Positions 1-7,384 of a stretch of DNA of 36,321 nt are shown piece by piece. Within the stretch, counting starts at the first letter, position 1. The number at the start of each line of letters is the position of its first letter. Below the pieces are notes generated by a model. The model saw nothing but the letters and a program-made list of their open reading frames with translations. It was not told where the DNA came from and did not search any database. Source of the DNA: an uncultured Lachnospiraceae bacterium (GTDB lineage: Bacteria; Bacillota; Clostridia; Lachnospirales; Lachnospiraceae); assembly GCA_959022495.1 (NCBI GenBank), contig CAUEYX010000030.1, positions 1 to 36,321 on the forward strand, in the 5' to 3' direction. The position numbers and the translations under genes were made by a program.

Positions 1-310
1 CTCATCGCATGATCCGAGAACAGCAGGGGCGGGCTGCCGGAGACGGATTCTGCGCGGATGCGCGGGCGGCTTCGGCTCCGCTCCATGGAACAAGAAAAAT
101 AACGAAATCCGGTAACATGCTAAGAGCAGAAATTGGCAGAGAGCAGCTCGGCTCCGCCTCAGACAATCTCTCTGCCAATTTCAACGCATGTTACCGGATT
201 TCTATTTTTCTAAGTTCTATTCCGAAGTCGCCTCAGCCACCCGCACACCCGTGCAGAAAGGCGGTCGAAAAGGCGCTCCGCTGTTTTCGGCCGCTGCGTC
301 GGCCGCCTCA
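1..310. repeat. Long self-complementary repeat, copy A
   Basis: There is no convincing gene here. The stretch folds almost end to end as one imperfect hairpin. The outermost arms are CCGAGAACAGC at 14-24 and GCTGTTTTCGG at 280-290. A 17-bp arm pair lies at 50-66 and 240-256, an 8-bp pair at 94-101 and 203-210, a perfect 17-bp pair at 104-120 and 186-202, and a perfect 15-bp pair at 129-143 and 168-182. The apical loop (144-167) contains TCGGCT and CGCCTCAG, which recur in the loops of copies B and C. Bases 1-27 are the exact reverse complement of 3230-3256 at the right end of copy B, and 233-287 reappear inverted at the right end of the window. The short open frame through it is treated as spurious. 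Function unknown. Confidence 0.75.
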
Positions 311-352
311 CATCTTTTGAAATTCTTTAGAATTGTTTGCGTATAACTTAAG

Positions 353-391
353 TAATATTATATTGACACATAATATTATATAAAATATAAT
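353..391 (+). promoter_or_regulatory. SigA promoter of the padR operon with candidate PadR operator
   Basis: TTGACA at 363-368, a 17-base spacer and TATAAT at 386-391 make a consensus housekeeping promoter, 67 bases before the padR start. The 10-mer TAATATTATA occurs at 353-362 and again at 371-380, so it brackets the -35 box with an 18-bp repeat distance. PadR regulators commonly repress their own operon at AT-rich dyads, so these repeats are the likely operator. That assignment is inference. Confidence 0.75.
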
Positions 392-457
392 ATAAAAAAC
401 AGTACAATATCAAAAATGATTGAAATAAGCAGGTGATTGTACAGAAAGGGTGATTGC

Positions 458-781
458 ATGGTATTCAATACAGGGGCGGCGCTTCTGGACGCTATCGTGC
501 TGGCGGTCGTCTCCATGGAGGATGAGGGCACATATGGCTATCGAATTACGCAGGATGTGCGCAGTGTGATCGATGTGTCAGAGTCCACGCTGTATCCGGT
601 TCTGCGGAGGCTTCAGAAAGATGAATGTCTGGAAGTCTATGACAGGCAGTTTGACGGAAGGAACAGACGGTATTATAAAGTGACGTCCCGAGGGATGGCA
701 CAGCTGAATCTGTATAAAGCAGAATGGAAGACGTATATCCAGAAGATCAACGAGATATTTGAGGGAGGTGTGACTGCATGA
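458..781 (+). CDS. PadR family transcriptional regulator
   Basis: A 107-residue winged-helix repressor of the PadR family. Visible family features are the N-terminal helix with LLDAIVLAVVSMEDEGTYGY, the recognition segment ESTLYPVLRRLQK around residues 44-56, and the wing with RNRRYYKVTSRG. I chose ATG 458 rather than the upstream TTG at 437 because AGAAAGGG sits seven bases before it. The stop overlaps the next ATG (GCATGA), so translation is coupled to the DUF1700 gene. PadR genes next to DUF1700 and DUF4097 membrane proteins form a recurrent Firmicutes envelope module in which PadR acts as the local repressor. The inducing signal is not visible. The short C-terminus fits the small (subfamily 2) PadR type. 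Confidence 0.92.
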   Translation: MVFNTGAALLDAIVLAVVSMEDEGTYGYRITQDVRSVIDVSESTLYPVLRRLQKDECLEVYDRQFDGRNRRYYKVTSRGMAQLNLYKAEWKTYIQKINEIFEGGVTA

Positions 782-1488
782 ACCGTATGGAATTTTTGGC
801 TGAACTTGAGCGGCTGTTATCCGGGATGCCGGAGGAAGAGCGGCAGGCAGCGGTTCAGTATTATGCAGATTATTTAGCGGACGCCGGCGAGGAGAACGAG
901 GCCGGCGCGATCCGGGAATTGGGGAGTCCGGAGAAGGTGGCAGAGTCGATTAAAGCAGATTATTATGGTACGGAGTTTGACGAATCGAAGTTTGACCACA
1001 AAGATTATATGGAGAAATATGGACAGCGCCAGGGAGAGGAGAAAACTGGAGAAAATCGCAGGGGAGCGGACGCGGACAGCACAGCAGGCGGAGCCGGGCA
1101 GGATGCGCGGCATAAGAATCCACCGTGGACGAGCAAAAGGCTTAAGGTGATTCTTATTCTTCTGATTGCCATTGTGGTATGGCCTGTGACGCTGGGGATC
1201 GCGGGTGTTGTGCTGGGAATCGCCGCGGCGGTAATCAGCTTTTTCGCGGCGCTGGTGATAGCGGCTGCCGCGATTATGGTTTCTGGTATTGTGGTGGCAG
1301 TAACAGGCATTGCACTATTGGTGATTCCGCCGGCAGGGATGATTGTAACAGGCATTGGGATACTGCTGTTTGTACTGGGGCTCATAGCGGCTGCAGGCGC
1401 GGTAAAGCTTTGTATCCTTGTATATCCGGCGATGCTCAGGGGCTTTGTGGAGCTGTGCAGGCGCCCGTTTTATGGAAAGGCGGTGTGA
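778..1488 (+). CDS. DUF1700 (HAAS-type) membrane protein
   Basis: A 236-residue protein with a helical N-terminal DUF1700 domain (about residues 1-60, with FLAELERLLSGMPEEER and a GSPEKVAESIKAD segment). A charged linker follows to about residue 120, then a hydrophobic C-terminal half with several glycine/alanine-rich membrane segments (about 122-215). The DUF1700/HAAS domain usually accompanies PadR regulators and is thought to couple membrane state to gene control; no enzymatic role is known. The start overlaps the padR stop. DUF4097 follows after only six bases, so the genes form one transcript from the promoter at 363. Confidence 0.88.
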   Translation: MNRMEFLAELERLLSGMPEEERQAAVQYYADYLADAGEENEAGAIRELGSPEKVAESIKADYYGTEFDESKFDHKDYMEKYGQRQGEEKTGENRRGADADSTAGGAGQDARHKNPPWTSKRLKVILILLIAIVVWPVTLGIAGVVLGIAAAVISFFAALVIAAAAIMVSGIVVAVTGIALLVIPPAGMIVTGIGILLFVLGLIAAAGAVKLCILVYPAMLRGFVELCRRPFYGKAV

Positions 1489-1494
1489 CAGAAA

Positions 1495-2409
1495 ATGAAA
1501 AAAGGATGGAAAATATTCTGGATCATATGCGGGGTATTCGCCGCTGTCGGAATCGCCCTTACCGTGGCTGGCACAGCGCTTGGAGGATTGGCGCTGCTCC
1601 GTGATGAGAGAGATGAACATATTATACGAAATTTCCTGGATAGGATAGGCATTCATCAAAGCGTTACAATGACGACTGAGGTGGAGGCGCTTCCGGACGA
1701 TTTAGAGGATTTACTGGATGAAGGTTATGAGCCTGGAGAGCCGGATGGTATGGAAATATTCTCTTTTGCAGGAATTGATGAGCTGGACCTTGAACTTACA
1801 GGGATGGCTGTCTATGTCAACCCTTACGAAGAGGAACTGGAAGCGGTTTACGACGGGGAAATTATAGTGGATACCTCCGGGTGCAGAGAAGATTTAAAAG
1901 ATAAAATATCTGTATCTCAGGATGGCTCAGAACTGAAGATCGAGATGGAAGACCGCGGAAGGCTGGCGACCGAAAACAGTGGCGCGATGTTTATCAGTGT
2001 GCCGCGGGGCATGTATTTCGAAAAAATATCCGCGGATGCAGTGGCGGGACTGATTGAACTGTCTGAGATACAGGCGGGGGAACTCTCTGTGGAAACCGAC
2101 GCAGGACAGATTATTGCTTCTGCTTTTTCTGTAGAAAAGCTGAATGCAGAGTGCGGTGTTGGGAATATTACACTGGAGGGGGACGTGACAGACACCGCCG
2201 AGATCAGCTGTAATATCGGAACTGTTATCTGTACGCTGCCCGGGGAGATGGAAGCTTATGATTATGAAGTAAAATGCGACGCGGGGGAGATTCTGATTGA
2301 TGGAGAATCATATAGTGGAATTCATAATAAAATGAAAATAGACAATGGAAGCGGATGCCGGATTGAGGCAGACTGCAATATGGGCAGTATAGAAATCCTG
2401 TTTGAATAG
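1495..2409 (+). CDS. DUF4097 family (putative adhesin-like) envelope protein
   Basis: A 304-residue protein with one N-terminal membrane segment (about residues 5-28) followed by an extracytoplasmic region. The C-terminal half (about 170-300) is a run of short beta strands with recurring LSVETDAGQI, LNAECGVGNITLEG and AEISCNIGTVICTL units. This is the repetitive beta-solenoid pattern of DUF4097 (toastrack-like) proteins. It belongs to the PadR-DUF1700 operon and is followed by a PspC gene, the composition of LiaF/LiaX-like and phage-shock-like envelope surveillance modules. A sensor or scaffold role in the envelope is inference. No catalytic motif is visible. Confidence 0.85.
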   Translation: MKKGWKIFWIICGVFAAVGIALTVAGTALGGLALLRDERDEHIIRNFLDRIGIHQSVTMTTEVEALPDDLEDLLDEGYEPGEPDGMEIFSFAGIDELDLELTGMAVYVNPYEEELEAVYDGEIIVDTSGCREDLKDKISVSQDGSELKIEMEDRGRLATENSGAMFISVPRGMYFEKISADAVAGLIELSEIQAGELSVETDAGQIIASAFSVEKLNAECGVGNITLEGDVTDTAEISCNIGTVICTLPGEMEAYDYEVKCDAGEILIDGESYSGIHNKMKIDNGSGCRIEADCNMGSIEILFE

Positions 2410-2522
2410 TTTACCCCTTTGGAACTGAAGCCAGAGGCAGAGGGGCGGGGAATTCAATTTCTCATTATAATATAATAATGAAGTGTGAAATAAAATGAAT
2501 GTCAGAGAAGGGAGAAGAAAAA

Positions 2523-2711
2523 ATGTCAGATAAAAGATTATATCGTTCAAGGACCAGTAAAATGCTTTGTGGAGTATGCGGAGGGATCGGAGAGTACTTC
2601 AATATAGATCCGACGTTGATCCGGCTCGTGTTCGTGCTGTTCGGATGCACGGGAGGCGGGATACTCGCTTATATTATCGCCGCCATCATCATACCAGATC
2701 AACCCGTGTAA
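2523..2711 (+). CDS. PspC domain protein
   Basis: A 62-residue protein consisting of one PspC domain. It starts with KRLYRSRTSKMLCGVCGGIGEYF, the hallmark region, followed by NIDPTLIRLVFVLF and one strongly hydrophobic helix ending in IIAAIIIPDQPV. I chose ATG 2523 because GGGAGAAG precedes it. An upstream ATG at 2499 in frame would make that ribosome binding site part of the protein. PspC proteins are small inner-membrane members of the phage-shock response. Here it closes the PadR-DUF1700-DUF4097 operon, after a 113-base gap that could hold its own promoter. Confidence 0.93.
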   Translation: MSDKRLYRSRTSKMLCGVCGGIGEYFNIDPTLIRLVFVLFGCTGGGILAYIIAAIIIPDQPV

Positions 2712-3243
2712 AAATATGGATTTGCCGGGGAGACGACTTTGAAAAATGAGTCCGAAAACAGCAGGATTAATTGAGGACGTATTCGTGGAGAACGGGGGCG
2801 TGGATTTGGCTCCGGCTTCGTAATCCGGGAAAATCTAAAAGGCAGGAAGCACGGCTAAATGCAATGGAACAGTGGAAGATTCGGCTTACGCCTCAGGCAT
2901 CCACTGTTCCATTAACGCCGCGCTCCCTGCCTTTAAGAATTTCCAGCGGATTCCTCCAAGTCACCGAATCCACGCCCCCGTTCTCCACGAAAGGTACTTC
3001 AAATAGGTGCTGTTTTCTGCGCGCAACCAAAGAGAAGCGCCTCCCCGCAGACAAATGCAGGATTTCAAAAAAAGTCGAAAAAGGAGCGTTATTGGAGACA
3101 ACCGGAACTGCACCGGCGCTGAGCAGCTGCAGCTCCGGTTTCATTACCTTCCGGTCCCAGTATTGTTCCTTTTCTTTAGTTACGCTCCCACCTCACCCGT
3201 TTTGAAATCCTGCATATGCCGGGAAGACTCCTGCTGTTCTCGG
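2711..3243. repeat. Large structured repeat, copy B (no gene)
   Basis: This stretch holds no convincing gene. Closing arms are CCGAAAACAGCAGGA at 2752-2766 and TCCTGCTGTTCTCGG at 3229-3243. Domain 1 is a long hairpin with a perfect 23-bp pair at 2784-2806 and 2967-2989, then 2822-2827 with 2947-2952, 2838-2846 with 2926-2934, a perfect 14-bp pair at 2863-2876 and 2900-2913, and a 23-base loop at 2877-2899. Domain 2 is closed by GCAGGATTTCAAAA (about 3057-3070) and TTTTGAAATCCTGC (about 3200-3213), with GGAGCGT/ACGCTCC inside. Copy C at 35711-36230 has the same layout, the same loop with one difference, and compensated changes in the stems. An open frame runs through it, but in domain 2 copies B and C are open in different frames, so coding is unlikely. 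Confidence 0.85.
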
Positions 3244-3257
3244 ATCATGCGATGAGA

Positions 3258-3394
3258 CCAGCAGGGGAATGGGTATGCCTGAAAGGCCGTAGAGCAGCAT
3301 CGGCACTTGGGCTGCGTCCTTTGCAGCCCTATGTACCGCTATGCTGCGGCCCGAGCGAAAGCGGGCCTGCAAGGCATATCCATTCCCCTGCGGA
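3258..3394 (+). other. Hairpin-rich element, candidate structured RNA
   Basis: Directly after copy B there is a separate folded element. Its closing stem is 20 bp (3261-3280 with 3372-3391, one G-U pair). Inside are GCAGCAT at 3294-3300 with ATGCTGC at 3341-3347, a hairpin GGGCTGC at 3309-3315 with GCAGCCC at 3323-3329, and a GC-rich hairpin 3348-3367 that can be capped by a GAAA tetraloop in GCGAAAGC. The G-U pair and the GNRA-type loop both favour a plus-strand transcript. It ends 91 bases before the spore protein gene, so it could be an independent RNA, a leader or a processed terminator. I recognise no known RNA class. Confidence 0.55.
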
Positions 3395-3485
3395 CACATC
3401 CCTTGATCCCCACAAATCCAGATTGAATATTGTATGGGGATTCCGGCAATAATCTGGAGAGAATAAAACGGAAGGAAGGGCTGTC

Positions 3486-3674
3486 ATGAGCAGGAAGCAG
3501 GAAAAAAAGATTGATTTAACAAATCTGGAGCCGGAAGAGAAATTAAAATATGAAGTAGCGGAAGAATTGGGGCTCCTGGACAGAGTGCTGTCCCAGGGAT
3601 GGAAGTCCCTGACCTCCAAAGAAACCGGGAGGATCGGAGGGCTGGTCACGAAAAAGAAAAAACAAGAACAGTAA
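3486..3674 (+). CDS. Small acid-soluble spore protein, alpha/beta type
   Basis: A 62-residue protein of the DNA-binding alpha/beta-type SASP family, which saturates and protects spore DNA and is degraded at germination. The family pattern is clear: KYEVAEELGLLDRV in the first helix region, where the germination protease normally cuts, then GWKSLTSKETGRIGGLVTKK, matching the second conserved box with its G-x-I-G-G turn. The N-terminus is rich in lysine and glutamate, as in shorter clostridial members. The gene stands alone behind the structured element and should be under a forespore sigma factor. I did not identify that promoter with confidence. It supports a spore-forming host. Confidence 0.9.
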   Translation: MSRKQEKKIDLTNLEPEEKLKYEVAEELGLLDRVLSQGWKSLTSKETGRIGGLVTKKKKQEQ

Positions 3675-3740
3675 AATCTTTACAAAAAAGTATATATTTG
3701 ATAAAATTGTACAACTGGGGAGACAATAGGTGATGTGGTT

Positions 3741-4406
3741 ATGGAAGACAACATAGATGTTCTGGGTGTAGAACTGAACTGCCTTACCGCCAAAGAAGCC
3801 ATGCTTCAGGCGATGCAGTTTATGGAGAACGACCTGGTTGATACAATTGAAATCCTGTCCATGGAGGACCTGATGTACGGCAGGGAAGACGTGGAGTGGA
3901 AAAACCTGGTGAGAGAGTTTGGGCTCGTACTTCCCGGGGAGGCGGAGATTCTAAAAGCGGCGGATGTGCATGACCGGGCGAAGGAAAAAGAGACCGCGAA
4001 TCATACATTTTTAAAGCTGTTTTTGAAATATCTCCAGAAAAACCAAAAAAGAATATTTCTGCTGGCGCAGACAGAAGAGGATCTGCAGCGTGCCGGCGAG
4101 GTTATCCGCAGATACAGCAGGGGATTTCAGCTGGCCGGCAGCGGCATTATCAGCCCGGATGATAATCGGGAAGAGAGCGTGATCAATGAGATCAACGGCA
4201 CGGAGACTGACTGCATTCTTTCTGTTCTTGCTTCCCCTTATCAGGAGAGATTCATCAGCGGAAACCGGGCGCTGCTCAACGCGAAAGTATGGCTGGGATG
4301 CGGCGCTGTGTTTACAGAAACGTACAGCAGGCAGATACCGGCGGGCCGTCTGCGGCATCTTTTCAGGAAACTTTTGTTTTCCTGGCGTGTGGGGAAAGAG
4401 CAGTAG
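3741..4406 (+). CDS. WecG/TagA/CpsF family protein, probably degenerate
   Basis: A 221-residue protein with the outline of the WecG/TagA/CpsF glycosyltransferases (GT26): an opening IDVLGVELNCLTAKEAM, a central LVREFGLVLPGEAEIL, and the ASPYQERFI box. Two positions normally central to activity look altered. The usual TxN motif is replaced by TIEI, and the usual LPDG motif, whose aspartate is thought to be catalytic, reads LPGE. The C-terminal region after the ASPYQE box is short and lacks the usual tail. It may therefore be a non-catalytic paralogue. ATG 3741 has AGGTG eight bases upstream; a GTG at 3735 is also in frame. A strong terminator follows at 4472. Confidence 0.7.
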   Translation: MEDNIDVLGVELNCLTAKEAMLQAMQFMENDLVDTIEILSMEDLMYGREDVEWKNLVREFGLVLPGEAEILKAADVHDRAKEKETANHTFLKLFLKYLQKNQKRIFLLAQTEEDLQRAGEVIRRYSRGFQLAGSGIISPDDNREESVINEINGTETDCILSVLASPYQERFISGNRALLNAKVWLGCGAVFTETYSRQIPAGRLRHLFRKLLFSWRVGKEQ

Positions 4407-4471
4407 AGCTGCCGAAGGTATTTTGTGTAGAATGTATATACAATGAAATGTGAATTTTTTGTAAAAATATT

Positions 4472-4514
4472 GAGGAAGTGCATAAAAATAATGTATTTCC
4501 TCTTTCTTTTTTTG
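4472..4514 (+). terminator. Rho-independent terminator
   Basis: A 12-bp stem (4472-4483 with 4491-4502, two G-U pairs) with loop AAAAATA is followed by TTTCTTTTTTT. It ends transcription after the WecG-like gene and isolates the regulator downstream. Confidence 0.85.
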
Positions 4515-4621
4515 ATGTTTTGCATTAATATATTACATGAGTATGTGAACGGAAGAAATTATTTGGGTTTAAAATTTGTGAAAAATGTACATGGAATAAT
4601 GTAAGGAGCGGAGGGAAAGGC

Positions 4622-5713
4622 ATGATTTCGAATCAGATACTGCAAAACACCATCGAGGGACTTAAGGGAATCTCCAGAGTTGATTTCTGTGTGCTTGACA
4701 CAGAAGGAAAAGAGTTAGCCGCAACATTTGAAAGCGGGGAGGACAGAAGCGGCGCGGTCCTCTCATTTGTCGAGTCACCCGCGGACAGCCAGGTGATCCA
4801 GGGATGCCAGTTCTTCAAGATTTTTGATGAGCAGCGGCTGGAGTATGTGCTGCTTGCTGACGGCGACAGCGAGGATGTCTATATGCTGGGCAAGATCGCG
4901 GCATTTCAGATACAAAGCCTGCTTGTAGCCTATAAAGAACGATTTGACAAAGACAACTTTATCAAAAATCTCCTGCTTGACAACCTGCTTTTAGTGGATA
5001 TTTATAACCGCGCGAAAAAATTACATATTGACACGGAGGCAAAACGTGTTATCTTTATTATTGAGACATCGCACGAAAAAGACAACGCTGCGCTGGAAAA
5101 CGTGAGGAGCCTCCTCGGCGGAAGGTCAAAAGATTTCATTACAGCCGTGGATGAGAAAAATATCATTGTGGTCAAAGAGCTTGCGGAGAAAGAAAGCGGC
5201 AGGGAACTTGAGAAGATGGCCAAAGAGATGCTGGATACGCTTCACAGCGAGGGAGAAGAGGAGCGCATCCGCATTGCGTACGGGACCATTGTGAATGATA
5301 TTAAAGAGGTTTCTAAATCTTATAAGGAAGCAAAACTGGCCCTTGACGTGGGCAAGATTTTTTTCGACGAGAAAGATATTATAGCGTTTGCGGCTCTCGG
5401 TATCGGACGGCTGATCTACCAGCTTCCGCTTCCGCTGTGCAGAATGTTTATCAAAGAGATTTTCGAGGGGAAATCTCCGGACGAATTTGATGAGGAGACA
5501 TTGACGACGATTAATAAATTCTTTGAGAACAGTCTCAATGTATCAGAGACGTCCAGGCAGCTTTATATTCACAGAAATACTCTTGTATACAGGCTGGACA
5601 AGCTCCAGAAGAGCACAGGGCTGGACCTTCGCGTTTTTGAGGATGCGATCACATTCAAGATTGCGCTGATGGTCGTAAAATACATGAAATATATGGAGTC
5701 ATTAGAATACTAA
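4622..5713 (+). CDS. CdaR/PucR-type transcriptional regulator
   Basis: A 363-residue regulator. The N-terminal part (about 1-105) looks like a small ligand-sensing domain. The middle (about 130-260) is a degenerate GGDEF-like domain typical of the CdaR/PucR family. The C-terminus (about 305-355) carries the PucR helix-turn-helix, with FFENSLNVSETSRQLYIHRN followed by TLVYRLDKLQKSTGLDLR. Family members respond to sugar diacids, purines or unknown ligands. The ligand cannot be read here. AAGGAGCGGAGGG precedes ATG 4622. It lies 34 bases before ftsE in the same direction, so co-transcription with the division genes is likely and makes this an unusual neighbour for a metabolic regulator. Confidence 0.85.
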   Translation: MISNQILQNTIEGLKGISRVDFCVLDTEGKELAATFESGEDRSGAVLSFVESPADSQVIQGCQFFKIFDEQRLEYVLLADGDSEDVYMLGKIAAFQIQSLLVAYKERFDKDNFIKNLLLDNLLLVDIYNRAKKLHIDTEAKRVIFIIETSHEKDNAALENVRSLLGGRSKDFITAVDEKNIIVVKELAEKESGRELEKMAKEMLDTLHSEGEEERIRIAYGTIVNDIKEVSKSYKEAKLALDVGKIFFDEKDIIAFAALGIGRLIYQLPLPLCRMFIKEIFEGKSPDEFDEETLTTINKFFENSLNVSETSRQLYIHRNTLVYRLDKLQKSTGLDLRVFEDAITFKIALMVVKYMKYMESLEY

Positions 5714-5747
5714 TATACACAGGAGTATGAATAATTAGGAGGAACAT

Positions 5748-6434
5748 ATGATTGAGTTAAGGAACGTGACGAAGGAGTATTCCAAGGGGAATGCTGCCCT
5801 TAACGGGGTTTCCGTTAAGATCGAACGGGGAGAGTTCGTCTTCATCGTCGGTGACAGCGGTTCAGGCAAATCGACACTGATCCGGCTTATTATGAAGGAA
5901 CTGAATCCGACAGAGGGGACGATCATTGTAAACGGACAGAATTTAAACCGGATGAAGCACCGGCATATCGCCAGGTACAGAAGGGGCCTTGGGGTGGTCT
6001 TCCAAGATTTCCGGCTGCTGAAGGACAGAAACATCTATGAAAATATCGCATTTGCGCTGCGCGTGACAGAGACGCCTACAAGGGTAATTAAGAAGAAAGT
6101 GCCCGCGGCCCTCTCTCTTGTGGGGCTGGCACAGAAGTACAAATCCTTCCCAAAAGAGCTCTCAGGAGGCGAGCAGCAGCGTGTCGCGATTGCCAGGGCT
6201 CTTGTAAATGAGCCTGCCATTTTGTTGTGCGACGAGCCGACAGGAAACCTGGACCCGACGAATTCATGGGAGATCATGAGTATTCTGAAGGAAGCGAACG
6301 AGAGAGGGACGACCGTCCTTGTCGTTACGCATAACCAGGAGATCGTAAACGAGATGAACGAGCGCGTTATCACGATGAAACAGGGCGTGATCGTCAGTGA
6401 TGAACAAAAAGGTGGGTATATAGATGAGGATTAG
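5748..6434 (+). CDS. ftsE: Cell division ATP-binding protein FtsE
   Basis: A 228-residue ABC ATPase. Walker A is GDSGSGKST (residues 35-43), the signature is LSGGEQQR, and Walker B is ILLCDEPTGNLDP, followed by the H-loop VVTHNQE. FtsE works with FtsX at the division site, where ATP cycles are transmitted across the membrane to activate peptidoglycan hydrolases rather than to transport a substrate. TAGGAGGAACAT precedes the ATG. The last codons overlap ftsX by 11 bases, and the hydrolase partner follows, so the whole activation pathway is encoded together. Confidence 0.97.
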   Translation: MIELRNVTKEYSKGNAALNGVSVKIERGEFVFIVGDSGSGKSTLIRLIMKELNPTEGTIIVNGQNLNRMKHRHIARYRRGLGVVFQDFRLLKDRNIYENIAFALRVTETPTRVIKKKVPAALSLVGLAQKYKSFPKELSGGEQQRVAIARALVNEPAILLCDEPTGNLDPTNSWEIMSILKEANERGTTVLVVTHNQEIVNEMNERVITMKQGVIVSDEQKGGYIDED

Positions 6435-7374
6435 TACAGTAGGATACGTAGGAAAACAGGGTATTAAGAATATTTGGAGGAACAAGATGTTTTCTCTCGC
6501 ATCCATCGCGACGATGTCAGCTTGTATCTTCCTGTTTGGGTTATTTTTCTCGATCCTTGTAAACTTTCAGTATATAATCAGGACGGCGGAGGAAGGCGTT
6601 GCGATCACAGTATTTTTTGAAGAGGACGCCACAGACTCTCAGAAAAGAGAGATCGGGGAAGAGCTGGAGAATCACGAAGGTGTGTCAGAAGTAAAATATG
6701 TCTCCGCGGACGAGGCTTGGGAAGAGTTCCAGAAACAGTATTTCGGGGATAACCCCGAGCTTGCGGAAGGATTCAAGAACGACAATCCGCTGGCAAGTTC
6801 TGACAACTATGAAGTATATATGCAGACGACGGACGACGACCAGAGCCTGCTCGCGAGAAGCCGTTCACTGTCCGCGACGCAGAAAGAATTAGTAGAGTTT
6901 GCCCAGCAGCTTGACGGTGTGCGCGAGGTCAATCGGTCAGATGTGGTGGCAAATACGCTGTCCAGTGTGAATACGCTTGTGGCGGTTGTGTCTATTGCGA
7001 TTATCGTGATTCTGCTCGGAGTGTCCATCTTCCTGATCAGTAACACAGTTACAACAGGTATTACAGTCCGCAAGGAAGAGATTGCGATTATGAAGTACAT
7101 CGGCGCGAAGGATTTTGTGGTGCGCTGGCCGTTCGTGGTTGAAGGACTGATCATCGGCATATTCGGTGCGGCCATTCCGCTTGTTCTTCTGTTCTTCCTG
7201 TACGACAAGGCAGTACAGTACATTATGGAGAGGTTTAGTATCCTTCAGAATATTATTGATTTCCTGCCGGTAGGAACAGTGTACCAGATCCTTCTTCCGG
7301 TTGGTCTGGTGATGGGAATCGGAATCGGTTTCCTCGGAAGTTTCTTCACTGTGCGCAGGCATCTGAAAGTATAG
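6424..7374 (+). CDS. ftsX: Cell division protein FtsX (permease-like)
   Basis: A 316-residue membrane protein with the FtsX architecture: one N-terminal membrane segment (about 25-45), an extracytoplasmic loop domain (about 50-175) with ITVFFEEDATDSQKREI and VSEVKYVSADEAWEEF, and three C-terminal membrane segments (about 180-310). The ECL1-type loop is where the coiled-coil hydrolase docks. A GGTGGG motif precedes the ATG, which lies inside the end of ftsE. The gene downstream encodes a coiled-coil M23 protein, its expected partner. Confidence 0.96.
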   Translation: MRISTVGYVGKQGIKNIWRNKMFSLASIATMSACIFLFGLFFSILVNFQYIIRTAEEGVAITVFFEEDATDSQKREIGEELENHEGVSEVKYVSADEAWEEFQKQYFGDNPELAEGFKNDNPLASSDNYEVYMQTTDDDQSLLARSRSLSATQKELVEFAQQLDGVREVNRSDVVANTLSSVNTLVAVVSIAIIVILLGVSIFLISNTVTTGITVRKEEIAIMKYIGAKDFVVRWPFVVEGLIIGIFGAAIPLVLLFFLYDKAVQYIMERFSILQNIIDFLPVGTVYQILLPVGLVMGIGIGFLGSFFTVRRHLKV

Positions 7375-7384
7375 GAGGCACTCT

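Noticed and set aside
9..320. 103-codon open frame through copy A
   Set aside because: It runs through a near-perfect hairpin, lacks a good ribosome binding site and encodes a low-information sequence rich in arginine and proline.
1005..1385. Antisense open frame opposite the DUF1700 gene
   Set aside because: It mirrors the alanine/valine-rich membrane segment of the real gene and has no ribosome binding site.
2771..3205. 144-codon open frame through copy B, with a similar frame in copy C (35750-36220)
   Set aside because: The two frames agree at the start but, in domain 2, the same DNA is read in different frames in B and C. Stem complementarity explains the conservation better than a protein.
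2711..3243. Retron, diversity-generating element or CRISPR array
   Set aside because: There is no reverse transcriptase or cas gene nearby, and the repeats are few, long and self-complementary rather than short and regularly spaced.
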